Assembly: GCA_907165135.1 (NCBI GenBank)
Contig: OU015566.1
Location: 436,501-500,500, forward strand
Length of the DNA: 64,000 nucleotides
Origin: Oikopleura dioica
Taxonomy: Eukaryota > Chordata > Appendicularia > Copelata > Oikopleuridae
Direction of reading: 5' to 3'
The position numbers and the translations under genes are program-made. Within the stretch, counting starts at the first letter, position 1. The number at the start of each line of letters is the position of its first letter. The notes beneath the pieces are model-generated. The model was not told where the DNA came from and made no database searches. It was given only the letters and a program-made list of their open reading frames with translations. Below, in pieces: positions 9,921 to 21,465 of this stretch.

Positions 9921-12345
9921 TTAATATCTTCTGAGCTTAGCGAAAATGTGATCGTTGAAGTACAATGTATTTATAGAGGTCTTTTCATTAATGAAATAAC
10001 TATAAAATGACTGTGACATTTTCAAAAATATACAAAGTATTTTACATCCCAGAGTAAACGGATTATCTGCTGAACAAATTGTTTCTTGTGACGAGAATGC
10101 GTAGATAATTCCTAAATTAAAGTCGAGAAGAGTTGATTGGATTTGAATTCTCACCCATATTGATGTAATATAAACCAGTCAGTGCAGCAATGATAACAGG
10201 GATCATAAATTTTATTCGTTTCTGAATAATTCTATTATGATATTCATATAACAGTCTCTACTAATTTGGGGCGGCGATGTTACACGCCAGTTTAAAAATC
10301 TACTGCCGGGACAAACAAAATAAATACGGATACACAGCCTCAAAATTAAATTAAAAAAAAAATCAAGTTTCTGCGTGGCGTTAAGAAGATTATTATCGAT
10401 GCCGTAATAAAAAGAGACCAATAACCGGTTTTTCGAATTCGCTTCGCTCCAAAACCGCAAAAGTCCCAGTGTGAATTCGGACCGCTGGCCGATCTGATAC
10501 CGATCCGTAGGTGTAATGGCAGAAAAATCGAGCCTATGATCACCTTTTAAAAACTTCCAATATGATTCAGAGTTAGAATCGCTAGATTCTGGCGATCATT
10601 TTGGTACCAAGATCATCAGAATCGGACTAGATTTTCGACCGAATACTCCATTATGCCTATTGTCCCTGTTTAAAGAGCAGGTTCTGTTCTACCAGAATCG
10701 ATTCACAGAAGTTGTGAACAGGGACTCTAGCGAGGACCAGTGCCTAAAGATGCCCGAAAAATGAGTAAAATCGAGGTGAAATCGTTGGTCTGAGTTCTGA
10801 GAGGCCAAACTTTACGTTGATTATGCCCTATTTTTTCGGCTTCTTTCGACGCTGGAGTATTCATCCCTTTCCGGGCGCTCGGAGTCTGAAAAACCAAAAT
10901 GAAGTTCAGAGGCTCATTATCGGTCGAAAATCTAGTAAGATTCTGATGATCTTGGTAGTACCAAAATGATCGTCAGAATCAACCATCGTGGCCTTTTTCT
11001 ACGGCGCCTATGACTCATAAAAAAAGGTAAGCCAGCGCGCGTAACGCATACTTTCTCTCGAAGTCACATCCAATGGGGAAAGTCGATCTTGCAACGTGGC
11101 CTTGACTTTCCTCTTTTTTTAATGAGTCATAGGTGCCGTAAGAAAATCCACGATTGTAGCGATTCTAACTCTAAATCATATTGGAAATTTAAAATAGGCG
11201 ATCATGGGGTCGATTTTTCTACCGATCCGATCAGAGGTCCAAATGTGAAAAGAAATCGCGAGTGCAAAGTGACTGCCAGCTTTTTTTAAATTGCAACTGC
11301 GACTGTAAATTGACTGCAAAAAACTGCCGATTTCGATGTTATTTATATAAATTTTTAAACTCAAACTTAGCTTAAAACAGTCTCTTTTACAAATTTTCCA
11401 TATGAAAGAAACATTATCTAATATTAAAATGTCTCTTTTGATAAGATAATGTAATACAATAGGTCTCGGAAGCAAAATTTGCCACATAAATATTTTTTGA
11501 AGAGGCAGTAGGTTGGCAGCACGGTCAGTATTGAAAATGGCACGAATTTGCTGAAAATGGCACGAAAGTCGAGACAAATTTTTTTGTGCATTGAAATCAC
11601 TCGTTTCGGCAAAAATGAGTTATTTTAATGATACTTAAAAGTGTAGCGATCGGACCAACTCAATGAAACATAATCAGGCGCGGAGCGCATATATACCCTG
11701 ATTTAAGTAGTTGGGTAGTAGTTATGCTAGGTTAGGTTTATGGATTAGGGTTAGGGCTAGGCTTGAAAACAGAAACAAACGAATTATTCGTTTTTAAAAA
11801 CGAATAATTCACCGTAAATTTATTGTACTTTTTTGAAAAAACGAATAATTCACCGTTAGCTTATTGTACTTTTTTCTGTATTTATCGAACCATTCAGTTG
11901 CCTTGAAGGCCGAAAACTTGCAAATAAAATTTCAAAAGCAACATCTTAAGATTTGTTACTTTGAACGGCAAAAACTGCAATTTTGTTGCGAACAAGTTTA
12001 TGGATTTTAAATTAAAATTTTGATATTTTACAATCTTATTACCTTAAGAATTGCTTTTTTCTTCAGTTTTGGCGCTTTTTCTGGAATCTCTGGAAACTCA
12101 TCAGGGTTGAGAGCGACTTTTTCTGTTTCAACTTTTAAAGCTGGTTGCGCAACTTGGGCATTTTGAGCATACATAGGCTGAACTGGTGCTTGTTGAGGAA
12201 TTGGTTGGCCATAAGCATCAACTTGAGGAGCAGGTGCATACATGGGTTGAACAGGTGCTTGTTGAGGAATTGGCTGAGGAGCTATTTGAGGAGCTGGAGC
12301 ATATTGAGGTTGATACTGCTGAGCAGCAACCTGAGGCGCGTGCAT
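9921..12345 (-). CDS. Pro/Gln-rich single-pass membrane protein, CUB-family 5' exons
   Basis: Exons 12043-12345, 10155-10221 and 9921-10111 join in phases 0/1 to about 186 codons; intron 2 is 43 bp. The first 75 residues are repeats of QAPVQPMYA and PIPQQ. A basic stretch (KLKKKAILK) follows, then an Ile/Val/Leu membrane anchor (MIPVIIAALTGLYYI) and a short outer segment (ETICSADNPFTL). That segment resembles NICNVENPLIL just after the anchor of the 58.4-kb CUB gene. Exon 3 as read stops at 9921. By homology it probably splices earlier into the CUB exons at 9551, making one gene of 12,345-7,107, but no donor/acceptor pair in phase was found. Intron 1 is filled by repeats. Confidence 0.6.
10495..11237. 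mobile_element. nested palindromic elements
   Basis: Three sets of inverted arms are nested. The outer set is 10495-10585 against 11158-11237 (AGCGATTCTAACTC, GATCGGTATC-like ends). An inner set is 10590-10650 against 10920-10980 (GATGATCTTGGTACCAAAATG). A third is 10982-11030 against 11115-11150 (GCCTATGACTCAT). This indicates sequential insertion of foldback elements into an intron. Confidence 0.6.
11238..11480 (+). mobile_element. SINE-like element, decayed
   Basis: GAGGTCCAAATGTGAAAAG resembles the B-box start of the 2385 copy. A degenerate ACTGC-rich head, AATTTTTAAACTCAAACTTAG and AAAATGTCTCTTTTGATAAG follow in the same order. A partial second head is at 11500-11520. Confidence 0.5.
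11673..11880. repeat. repeat with AATAATTCG motif and TTAGGG-like run
   Basis: The order is AATCAGGCGCGGAGCGCATATATACCC, TTGGGTAGTAGTTATGCTAGG, TTAGGGTTAGGG, then repeated AACGAATAATTC. The same order occurs inverted at 15700-15880, so the two are inverted copies of one family. Confidence 0.6.
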
Positions 12346-12984
12346 TTTACTTTTTTACAAACTGAATTTGTATCCCGTGCTTTCTTATAAAAATACCCGC
12401 ATTCTAGAGAAGTGAAACCAAAAAAAAGCTTGTAAGAAGAATTCAAGAGGCAAGATTCTCTTGTCAAACGTTTATTAATTTAATAGTTTTTGTTCTGAGT
12501 CATAAATCCCTGATAATAATAAATGGCGGTAGAGTTTGGTCAAATCTTGTACCGCTCTTTGAAAGATATAAAATGAAAAGTCCGATTCTGTCTTTTGATT
12601 TTCAAGGGTATGGTACGCGCAGAGGCGATCTCCTCAGGCCCTATCAATACTGGGAAAGCGTACAACAGCTCAAAATGAAGTTCTATCCTTGATCTTCTGA
12701 TTTACACGAGCTTTTATCGGAATTCAAACAAAAATGTCACGTGCGGGTGGCTTCAAGTTGCCGTCTCGGTCAAAAAACGCGAAATAAGCCTATATTCAGA
12801 GGAGATCTCCTCTGAAATTACAAAAGGAAGCCCCCCCCCAAAATCATTTTTTATAAGAAAAGTTTGGAGCCTTATCTTTAATATGATATGAGCTTTTTTC
12901 AATCGGTCAAAAATTTTTATGTTAAAAATTTTAAAGTACGAAGCTACTTCAAGAAAGATTCCTGCTTGCCCAGATCTACTCAGA

Positions 12985-13150
12985 TCTACCGGAAGAGACG
13001 ATTTCTTCTTCCTCTTACTGCGTTTAACGTGTCTTTTTATACTAAAAAGTGCTCATAAGCCTTGTAAAAATCTAGTTTGACTTTTAAAATTTTGCAAAAA
13101 AATTTTTTTTCGGGCAGAGTGAACAGCTCACTCTAGAGTGAACAGTGAAC
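12985..13150 (-). mobile_element. SINE-like element, GTTCACTCTAGAGTGAAC head
   Basis: Read on the minus strand: a head of GTTCACT/AGTGAAC palindromes, the constant block AATTTTAAAAGTCAAACTAGA, then AGACACGTT...GTAAGAGG...AAATCGTCTCTTCCGGTAGAT. The tail matches the 14.6, 21.0, 51.9, 56.9 and 63.2 kb copies, but the head is unlike theirs. Confidence 0.65.
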
Positions 13151-13159
13151 AGGGGTTTT

Positions 13160-14060
13160 CGGCGGATCTCGAACCCTCCTGCTGGGCGTGCGCTAGAAAT
13201 TTTTGTTTGTATGACTTGTATCGCTTGTTAGTACTGTTTCAGTTTTGCGCCTAAGGTGGAATCTGTAGAAAATTTTATACGCTTTTGAATTGTGCAGGTT
13301 TCTGAAAGATCATATAAAATTTGCAGGACTAGATGCCTTTTGAAGTTGCGCCCCTTTTTGGATCTAGCTCATCAATGTATAGTCATGGAGAAAAACGGAA
13401 AGCTGAATGAAAAAGCTGAAGAGCTGTAGATATCAAATGCAATAAGAAAATAACAAAAATCTTTTAAACAAGAATATCTGCGGGCGCTTGAAAATCGGGG
13501 CGGCGCTATCTAGCCGGGTCCCTTAATCATCACCGTCGAAAAAACAAATCTCATTTTTTTCAATCTAGAAATTTTAAGTATTTAATTATTGATTTGAATA
13601 ACAAGGCAATCTTCAGAAAAACCCTTTTTTCGTAAAAAAATTGATTTTGACAATAAATAAGGATGCCAAAGTATTTTCTAAAATTTCAAAAGAAGAAACA
13701 AATTGTCTTTAAATAATTTTTTTAATGTAAAAATAAAACAATGATGATAAATCGGCTGAAAAAGAGCAATTTTTATGATTTTGAGTTATTTTTTCATAAA
13801 AATGGAAAAATTTTCATTTTTTTTTGACACAGGTAGTTTGAGAGCAGAGATATTTTTACGATTAGCATTGTTTTACTAAGCTGATCATCGAAATTTGGCA
13901 AAATTTTTGAATTTTTGAGTAAAAAATAAGCATATTTTTGTTTTCAACGAAATTCTCGGAAAAACACGATATTCTCTAGAATATGTTTTGTAAATTGTAA
14001 TTTTGAACAAAATCATTCAGTTTGCAATTGACTCAATTGCGGGAAGGACATAATCTGCAA
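13160..14060. other. AT-rich upstream region, no gene seen
   Basis: No exon-like frame was seen. It is long A/T-rich sequence ahead of the CUB gene that starts at 14063. A promoter is expected here, but no defined element could be picked. Confidence 0.4.
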
Positions 14061-14062
14061 AA

Positions 14063-17000
14063 ATGATTATGAATGTCCAGCAAAATGCTGGTGCTCCAGG
14101 TATGAATAAAAAAGAACTTTAGCTGAAAGTCTATCGGAAGGGTGAGGGCATTAAGAATTTGCTGCGAATTGATTTCTTTTAGAATTATTCAGCTTAAATT
14201 CGTTCACCGTTCGTTCATCGTGTTTTAAAGAGACAAAATTTAGATAAATTAGATTTGAAATTTAAAATTAAATGGCGACTGCCTCTGATGTACATTCTGC
14301 AATTTGGCTGTTAATTTCGAAGAATTCCAATTTTGATTTAATTGACACTGTCATTGACAGAAAATAAAATCGAGCTTAATACTTCTTAACCTTTAAACAA
14401 TTGACTCTTTTGAAATCGTTTTCTTACTATTTTATTTTAAAGAAAAAAATGATTTTTGACGAAATAGCAGTTGACAGCAAAGTTCCAAATGTAGCAATAA
14501 TTGCTGCTACATGCTACACGTGATACATCCCTCAAAAAAATTCCCTGCTACATGCTGCACTTGCTTCATAAGAAATATTCTATCGCGGAATTTTTAAAGT
14601 CAAACTAGATTGCTTCTTTGTTTATAAGCACTAAAAGGTCCCAAAAGAGACGTTATTAGTAGCGAGAAGCTAAAAAATCGTCTCTTTCGACAGATATTAC
14701 TGTAAAATGTATCTGTCATATTTTTGTTTTTGCAATATTGCATTCTAGAACAAAATTGTTCCTTTTTCACTAAAATTTTCTGCTGAATTTTTGGGTCGAT
14801 ACTTATAAATCTGCTCTGAAATAGATAATTCGCTGAATAAATTATGAGCAGAAAAAATAAGAGGGTCACTTCGTGAAAAAATTTTGAAAACACTGACAAG
14901 AAATCCGATTTTTGATAATCCCCGAATGTGAGATACTTTCACAGAGTTTAAGAAAGCGCAATAAATAACTTATAACCTTTAATTATTTTTTAGCCTACCA
15001 GCCTCCAGCGCCGGCTCCGGCACCAGTTGTGATCCAGGAAAAGAAGTCAAACACTTGTTGCATCGTCACAACCATCTTGATCTGCCTCTGTATCGGTGTC
15101 CCGCTCATTCTCTTCCTCACACTTGTTGTGTTTGCTACTGCTGCAGTTAGCGAGTAAGTTATCTCAGATTCCTTAAAGTCAATTTTTCATGATTATAAAC
15201 CTAAGAATGATTAATTGGATTAAGAGCAAAATTATTGATATTCTCATTCCTTATATTCTAGATATGAAAATTTTTATTTCAAATGCATAAAAATGATTAA
15301 TCAAACTCAAAAATTTGTATTCAGAATCAACGATCACTTGGCTACTGCTTCCCCTCCACCTGGATGGAACTCCACCTACTCTTATTCCACCTACTCTTAT
15401 CCTAGCTCTTCTTCCACTCCAGCTGCCTTTGCGACTTCGTTCACTTCGATGGGCTCAATCGACTCTTCTACCGTTGACATTTGCGCTGGCGATAACGAGT
15501 ACTCTGTTTCTTCTGGTGGTACTTTTGAGTAAGTTTTTTCTTTGCTGAGCGGTTGGCACAAAAACTCGTCAGTTGGTATCAACTGATTTAACCCGCTGCC
15601 GAGCGCGTAGCATCCTAAATTGTACAAGCCCTTTTTATGGTAACCGGTGAAAATAATTCGTTAGAACGAATAATTTGTTTTCCTAACGAATAATTCTTTA
15701 CATACCGAATGATTCGTTGTTTCCAACGAATAATTCGTTTTTTAAAACGAATAATTCGTTTGTTTTTGTTTTCAAGCCTAACCCTCACCCTAACCCATAA
15801 ACCTAACCCTAACCCTAACCTAGCATAACTACTACCCAACTACATAAATCAGGGTATATATGCGCTCCGCGCCTGATTTCAGAGATAAATAAAGAGCTGT
15901 CTTTCTTTCAGCCGCACCTTTAGTCAGTTCTTTATGAAAAATTGAGTTGTGAACCAAGCGGGAGGACCGCCTTTCAAAACGAATAATTCTGTAACCCTAA
16001 CGAATTATTCGGTAACCCTAACGAATTATTCGTTTTAAACGAATTTTTTACGAAAAATAGCTGTTTTCCCTTGAAAATAATTCGTTAGGGCAACGAATAA
16101 TTCGTTGCAACGAATTATTTTCACCGGCGACGCTTTTTATGCTTTTTAAGGCAAACTTAACATTGAGATTTCTCAAAATTTTCTTGTTTATATAAAATTT
16201 TAACCTTTTTCAAATAGATCTTACGATTTGAAATTACAAAAATATTTTTGTTTGCCGCTAGAAAATGGGAAAGAAGAAGTGAAGTCAGCCCTTGCGGCGC
16301 TTCTTTCCTATTATTTTGCGACGCGACATTGTCTTTTTCTCTAGACTTGATCAAGAGCGCCGCTAAAGAAACCGTCATTCTTTCTCGATTATCGGTCCTT
16401 TTCCTCTTCGGAAACTTTGTAAAAAGTGTAAATCTTATAGAAGAGGCTTTAGTGAATATCCAAAAGAAAATATCATGAATAAAGACAAAGTAAAATGGGG
16501 AGAAAAATGCGCTTACTGTCGTAGCATTCCGAAACTCCGGAATCCGAATGCTTCGCTTACGGCAAGCCAATGTAGTTGAACGCTCGGCAACGGGATAGAA
16601 ACTAAAGCCTTGATGCGTGGCGTAAAAACGACGCGCGTCTCTCGAATATTCATAACAAACAAAATTTCAAACTATTCGTACTACATAAAGAACCTTTAGA
16701 AAAAACGTCGTCAATAATATAAATGTCTCTTTTAAAAAAAATATAAATCAAATAAATGTCAAAATTTGCAGCTTCTAGTGGCAGTCTTAGTTGTACCAAC
16801 AACTAAGATGGGAGATACAGTGGGTTGCGCAGGTAGTTTCCCTCTTAATCTTACGACGACAAATGTGCCATATATGACACAAAAATTTTAAACGCCCATT
16901 TTTCTCTCTTCTATCACTTCAATTTCTTCCATTTCATTCATTTTTGGTCATTGGTCTGGGATTGACACTAGGTTCATGGTCGAGTTAAGGTTTCGGGCTG

Positions 17001-19229
17001 TGTTTTGGTTTGGGTTAAGGTTTGGTTTCGGGCATTCTATTGCTCAAAAAATGGCGTTAAAGTTCATGTGCCATATATGGCACAGTTGTCGTCAGCGGGT
17101 GAATTTCCGCTTTGGTTAAGAGCGGGCCAAGAGCAACGAATCCTGCAATCATTTTAAGCGAGTCTAGAAAGGAATAATAAAAAAGCGCGGGCAAAGTGGC
17201 AACCAAAGCTGCAATCCGAAAGGGGCAACTACCTGCGAAACCCACTGTATGCCGTCAATCAAAAAAAGATTTATCAAAAAAGCTTCACAAATAAATTTAA
17301 CGAAATATTTTAGATCACCAAACTACCCCAGTCCTTACAACAACGACGCCGCCTGCACGAATAAATTCACCTCTTCTTCCGATGGTATAACGTTTGCAAT
17401 TGTCAACTTCCACACTGAAGCTGGTTATGATGAACTTACTTTCCGGGGTGATGATGCAACTGAATATGCTTTCACCGGATTTGTTTCAAATGTAAGTCAT
17501 TTTTTTTCTTGATGAATTTTGAACATACTCGTTCAATGATTTTGATTTTGAATATTTGTAACGCCGTTACAATTTAAACTACTTGTAATGTAGCCGCCCT
17601 ACACCCCAAAAATGTTGCTTTTTGATCTAGGAATCCAAAAATATTTCTCGACCACCTTCCCCTTAAGTTCTAAAGATATAGGTTGAGCGTAATAGCGTTA
17701 ATAGCGATTAAAAGGTTTTATCGACAAAAATTGTCGAGCTCCAGTTGCGGAGTTAAGGGACTACCCGCAGCGAGCTCGCGCCGCTTTTCATGAGCGCAGA
17801 ATTTTTTCTTACCTACTTCAAATTTAATGAATTTCAGATCTAGTGTAAATTTTTCTCCTCTTTCGTCTCAAATTCGAATTTTTTTCATATCATGATTTTT
17901 AATTTCAGGAGGCAGAAAAAGTGACGCTCAACTTCAATAGGAATCAGCTTCTAAAATATTTGTCACTCGAAGTTACAAATACCCTCATCGAAAAGCGCAT
18001 TCAATTTTGACCAGGTCCAAGTTCGCGTGGTCTTAAAATTTAGCTTATATCAGGTCATTATGCGGGGATAAGTGCAGTATCTTGGTGTGAAGCCGGTGTC
18101 TCGCCTATTCAGCGAAAATAGTGCAAATTTCCCGCCGCGCGAAGGGGGTTTTTTGATAAATCCCCTGATGACGATCTTATACAAACAAAAATCGAAGACC
18201 ACGCGAACGTGGACATGGTCAAAATTGAATGCGCTTTTCGATGAGGGTATTCATAACTTCGAGTGACTAGTATTTTAGGAGCTGATTTCTTTTGAAGTTG
18301 AGCGTCACTTTTTCTCCCCCCTGAATTCAAAAATTATAATATGAAAAAAATTCATATTGGAGATCAAAGAGGAGAAAAATCTACACTAGATCCTATATTT
18401 TCATGAAATTTGAAGAAGGTAAGAAAAAGTTCTGCGCTCGTGAAAAGCGGCGCGGTGGTCCCTAAACTCGCTGCGGGGTGTCCCTTAAAAAAGGTTTCAC
18501 TAAATATTTTCTATTGCGAAGAAAAAAGGAAGGAATTATTCGATTTTTTAGAAAAATCGAGTCTCATTCTCGACCACCACCCAATCGCCTCCTAAAATTT
18601 TGTCGTCAGAATCTAAGAGGCGCCGTCAATATGGATTTTTAGGGGGTTTCAAAAAACCATCATTCAAATAGTGCCCATATCAATAATCTTTTTAAGAAAC
18701 AATAGACTTGAGCCAAAAATTTTATGATAAAAATTAGTTTTAGGGCTCAAACTGAGAAAATTGTTAAAAATGGCCATTTTCTGCCAATTTTCACGAAAAG
18801 GCCCTTTTTGGCAAAAATTTTTTCTAGTTTTTGAATATTGATGACCTCCCTGAAAATTGATAAATCGAAAAAAAGTTGACGATTTGTCAATAATTCATTT
18901 CGTAAGAAACTTTCTCATGATTTTAAGCGTCACATGATCATATCTTTTGCAAAAGATCCAACATGGTCCAAGTGAGAACCACTAGCGCTTATCAAATTTG
19001 AGTAGCTCCTAACAAGAAATATAAGATACACAAAATTAACATTCAAATTCAGTCAACACGATTCTCCTTTTCTTCTTCTTACGTCGAGGCCCACTTCAGC
19101 AGTGATTACGCGTTCGCTTATTCTGGTTTCCAAATTGATGTTATCGACGGCTACGAACCATCAAATGAAGTGAGCATGGTCTGGCCGAACGTCAGATTCA
19201 CTGGCGAAAAACCACCAAAGGAAGAATAA
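14063..19229 (+). CDS. type II membrane protein with one CUB domain (5 exons)
   Basis: Exons 14063-14099, 14994-15153, 15325-15528, 17314-17491 and 19053-19229 join in phases 1/2/2/0 to 251 residues, with all junctions GT-AG. The cytosolic tail (1-33) is Gln/Pro/Ala-rich (PAPAPAPVVIQ), and the membrane segment (about 35-64) is Cys-rich. A Ser/Thr/Tyr-rich stalk follows, then a CUB domain (about 120-230). Its CUB marks are CAGDNEYSVSSGG, SPNYPSPY, TNKF, DELTF and the closing HFSSDYAFAYSGFQI. It lacks some of the usual four Cys. It pairs exon for exon with the gene at 21.5-24.0 kb. Introns hold a SINE-like element and two MITEs. The ligand is unknown; CUB domains usually bind protein or glycan. 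Confidence 0.85.
14440..14720 (+). mobile_element. SINE-like element, GCTACATGC head
   Basis: The head repeats GCTACATGCT. The constant block TTTTTAAAGTCAAACTAGA (14592-14610) and hairpin AAAGAGACGTT...AAATCGTCTCTTTCGACAGAT (14644-14698) follow. It lies in intron 1 of the CUB gene. Confidence 0.65.
15647..16132. mobile_element. TIR element with repeated CGAATAATTCG
   Basis: Ends CGGTGAAAATAATTCGTTAG and its inverse (GAATTATTTTCACCG) enclose at least ten copies of AACGAATAATTCGTT. A nested segment (15775-15890) has CCCTAACCCTAACC and GCGCTCCGCGCCTGATTT. It lies in intron 3 of the CUB gene. The element at 11673 shares this interior. Confidence 0.7.
16134..17300. other. intron 3 remainder, repeats only
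   Basis: It contains an AAATGTCTCTTTTAAAA tail fragment (16723-16740). It also has a pair GTGGGTTGCGCAGGTAGTTTCC (16823) / GGGGCAACTACCTGCGAAACC (17221), which marks another TIR element of about 430 bp. That element holds two GTGCCATATATGGCAC-like palindromes. No exon was seen. Confidence 0.5.
17757..18484. mobile_element. TTAA-flanked long-palindrome MITE (728 bp)
   Basis: TTAA at 17753-17756 and 18485-18488 borders GGGACTACCCGCAGCGAG and GGGACACCCCGCAGCGAG (inverted). The arms run about 280 bp each (17757-18030, 18180-18484) round a short loop, so the transcript could fold into a long hairpin. It sits in intron 4 of the CUB gene. Confidence 0.8.
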
Positions 19230-19271
19230 AAAAAGTTAAGAAACTGGCATTTTATATCACCTGCAATAGTC

Positions 19272-19277
19272 AATAAA
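19272..19277 (+). promoter_or_regulatory. polyadenylation signal AATAAA
   Basis: A canonical hexamer 43 bases after the CUB gene stop at 19229, followed by an A-rich run near 19302. Confidence 0.6.
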
Positions 19278-19279
19278 CG

Positions 19280-20270
19280 AGTATATCTTTACCGGACAAA
19301 CGAAAAAAAAAATCAAAAGTTTTAAATCAAAGCTCTTGATAAATGATTTTTTTTTATTTAATTTTAAGCTTTCGAATTATACAGACATGAGCATTCTGCT
19401 TTATTTCTGTCAACCCAAATGATTCAAATAATGGATAAATTGGCTGCAAATTTTATGATTGTAGGCGGTCACGAGGAGACTTTACTCCCAGATAGCAGAA
19501 ATTCGAACAAGGAGACTTTTTTCTCCCATTGAAGGAGTAGTGGGCGATTTGTTAAATTTTCGAATTTCAAATTTTTTAATTTTAGAAAGACAACGTCAAG
19601 AACATCAAAAAAGGTTCGGGAGCTTTTTTCTCAACGACAGCGAAAGATTGTGAAAAACGAGTTTAAAAATTGGCATTTTTGAGAGAATTCGTTGAATCAT
19701 ATTTTTTAAGATTTGAAAAATGCATTTATTTTAATATTTTAAGAAAGCTCACGACTCGCGTTGTACAGTGGGTATGGTCAAATTAGCAGGTAGTTTTTTT
19801 GGCAGATTTCGACAAAATATGCTAAATTGACCATTTTCTCAGAAAATGGTCAATCAAAATCTGTTCATCAAAATCACTCCCTAGGTTTCATTACTTACTT
19901 TCTTACACGCACTTCTTGTGTCTCATCCTATCTTAATTGTTCCTTTTCTTGGTTTACTCTTCAAATTGTTGGGGAGGGGTCGAAACGGTTGTCTCTTCGA
20001 ACAGTTCGGGATCCCGAACCATTCGGGATTCTCTGAATGATTCGGGAGTGTAAGGAACTTTCATCTAACGGAAGGGTCAAATTTTCGCATGATTAAATGG
20101 CCAAGTTTTTTTTTCCGGGAAAATAAGGATTTTTCAAAATTTTTTCGATTTTGAGCAAAATCTGCTAATTTGACCGCTGCTAAATTGACCATACCAACTG
20201 TATTTTTGATCATTACAATGACTCAGTTTTCTACCTGTATTACGAGTGAGCGCATTTTGAATTTCATTTT
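19280..20270. repeat. intergenic, TIR element with GTCAAATTAGCAG ends
   Basis: GTATGGTCAAATTAGCAGGTAG (19770) and CTAATTTGACCGCTGCTAAATTGACCATAC (20165-20194) form an inverted pair of about 430 bp with TTCGGGATCCCGAA inside. No gene was seen between the two convergent CUB genes. Confidence 0.5.
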
Positions 20271-20279
20271 TTGACATTA

Positions 20280-20660
20280 CGGGAGACACTTAATTATGCC
20301 GCCTTGCGCCGCCAAGCGTCGCCCTGTCACGCCGGATCCGAAAATATTTTTTCTTTCAAAAGCGGATATTTAAAATTTTCACGTCAACTTTGTTTTTCTG
20401 TTGTATCAATATTGATTAAAATTTAATAAAGGAAAACTTTAATTGAAGATGCCAACCTTATTCAGATTTTGGCATAAAATCACTAATTTATTGAGCACGC
20501 GATGGGCAAGAGGCCCTTACGCGAGCATTTTCTTGAAGAGAACTCTTTGGGTTGGCGGGGCCCATCTCTCGCTCTTATTCATATTTGTTCCTTAGGTTAT
20601 GGTTGAGTCGGATCAGAGCCGGATGGTTTCGGACCAGGCGGCGCTGGGTCCTTTTGCCCT
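20280..20660. mobile_element. hAT-like MITE, probable second copy
   Basis: GGGAGACACTTAATTATGCCGCC at the left and GGCGGCGCTGGGTCC at the right match the ends of the 39289-39668 element, as does the interior (ATTTATTGAGCACGCGATGGG, GTTGGCGGGGCCCA). The right end is ragged. Another single end is at 52985-53035. Confidence 0.5.
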
Positions 20661-20690
20661 TTTGGTCCTAAAATGACGGGGTCAAGTCCA

Positions 20691-21010
20691 GAGTTCGAAA
20701 TCCGAGAAAATGTAGCTGCTACCTGGTACCACTTGCTATCAGTCACACAGGGCTGATTCCTATCTGCTACCATTGCTACCATTCAAGAAATTCTTATCTT
20801 CAGAGAATTTTGAGAGTGAACATCGATTCGAAAGTCATGGTCACTGTTCAGTCGAGTGAAGTATTCACTTTGCCAAAAACGAGACAAAATTTTTTTTCGC
20901 AAATTTTTAAAATCAAACTAGACTTTTTATTAGCCGTAAAGCCTTTTTTTCTCAAAAGAGACGTTAAAATTAGTAAGAGGAAAAAAATGGTCTCTTTCGA
21001 TAAATCTTAG
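20691..21010 (+). mobile_element. SINE-like element, GCTACC head
   Basis: B-box-like GAGTTCGAAATCC starts it. The head is rich in GCTACC/GGTAGC variants. The constant block TTTTTAAAATCAAACTAGA (20904) and tail AAAAGAGACGTTAAAATTAG...GGTCTCTTTCGATAAAT close it. Confidence 0.65.
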
Positions 21011-21465
21011 TAACAAATGTTTTCACATTTTTTTTGCAATAATACATTCTAGAACAAAATTTAATTTATGACATGATTTCAACATGATGTTTATTTTACT
21101 CAATAATAAACAAGTTGTCATCAAGAACAGAGAAAAAGGGAAGATTAAAATACAAATGGTAGAAATGTTGTAACCACTTGCTTGTAACCACTTGATACCA
21201 ACTCTGATGACATTACTACCATTTGCTTCCAAAAGTGGTGTCAATGGTAACATGCTTAAATTACTTTGGGCGACCTTCAGTAACGCTAGTAGTTATTGAG
21301 AACTATTCTGCATGCATAGTTCGTTTCGATCGTTTCCCAATCAGATTGGTTTGAAAAATTAAATTTCGGCATTTGGTCGAATTTTGATGTCATACTACCG
21401 AGTTTAAAAATCAGTTTTTGAGTTTATTGAATTTTGCCTTTTTAGAGAAGGAATGATCGTTTGAT

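Noticed and set aside
15779-15835. Chromosome end
   Set aside because: The TTAGGG-like run is only a few units long, inside a dispersed repeat and flanked by gene exons on both sides.
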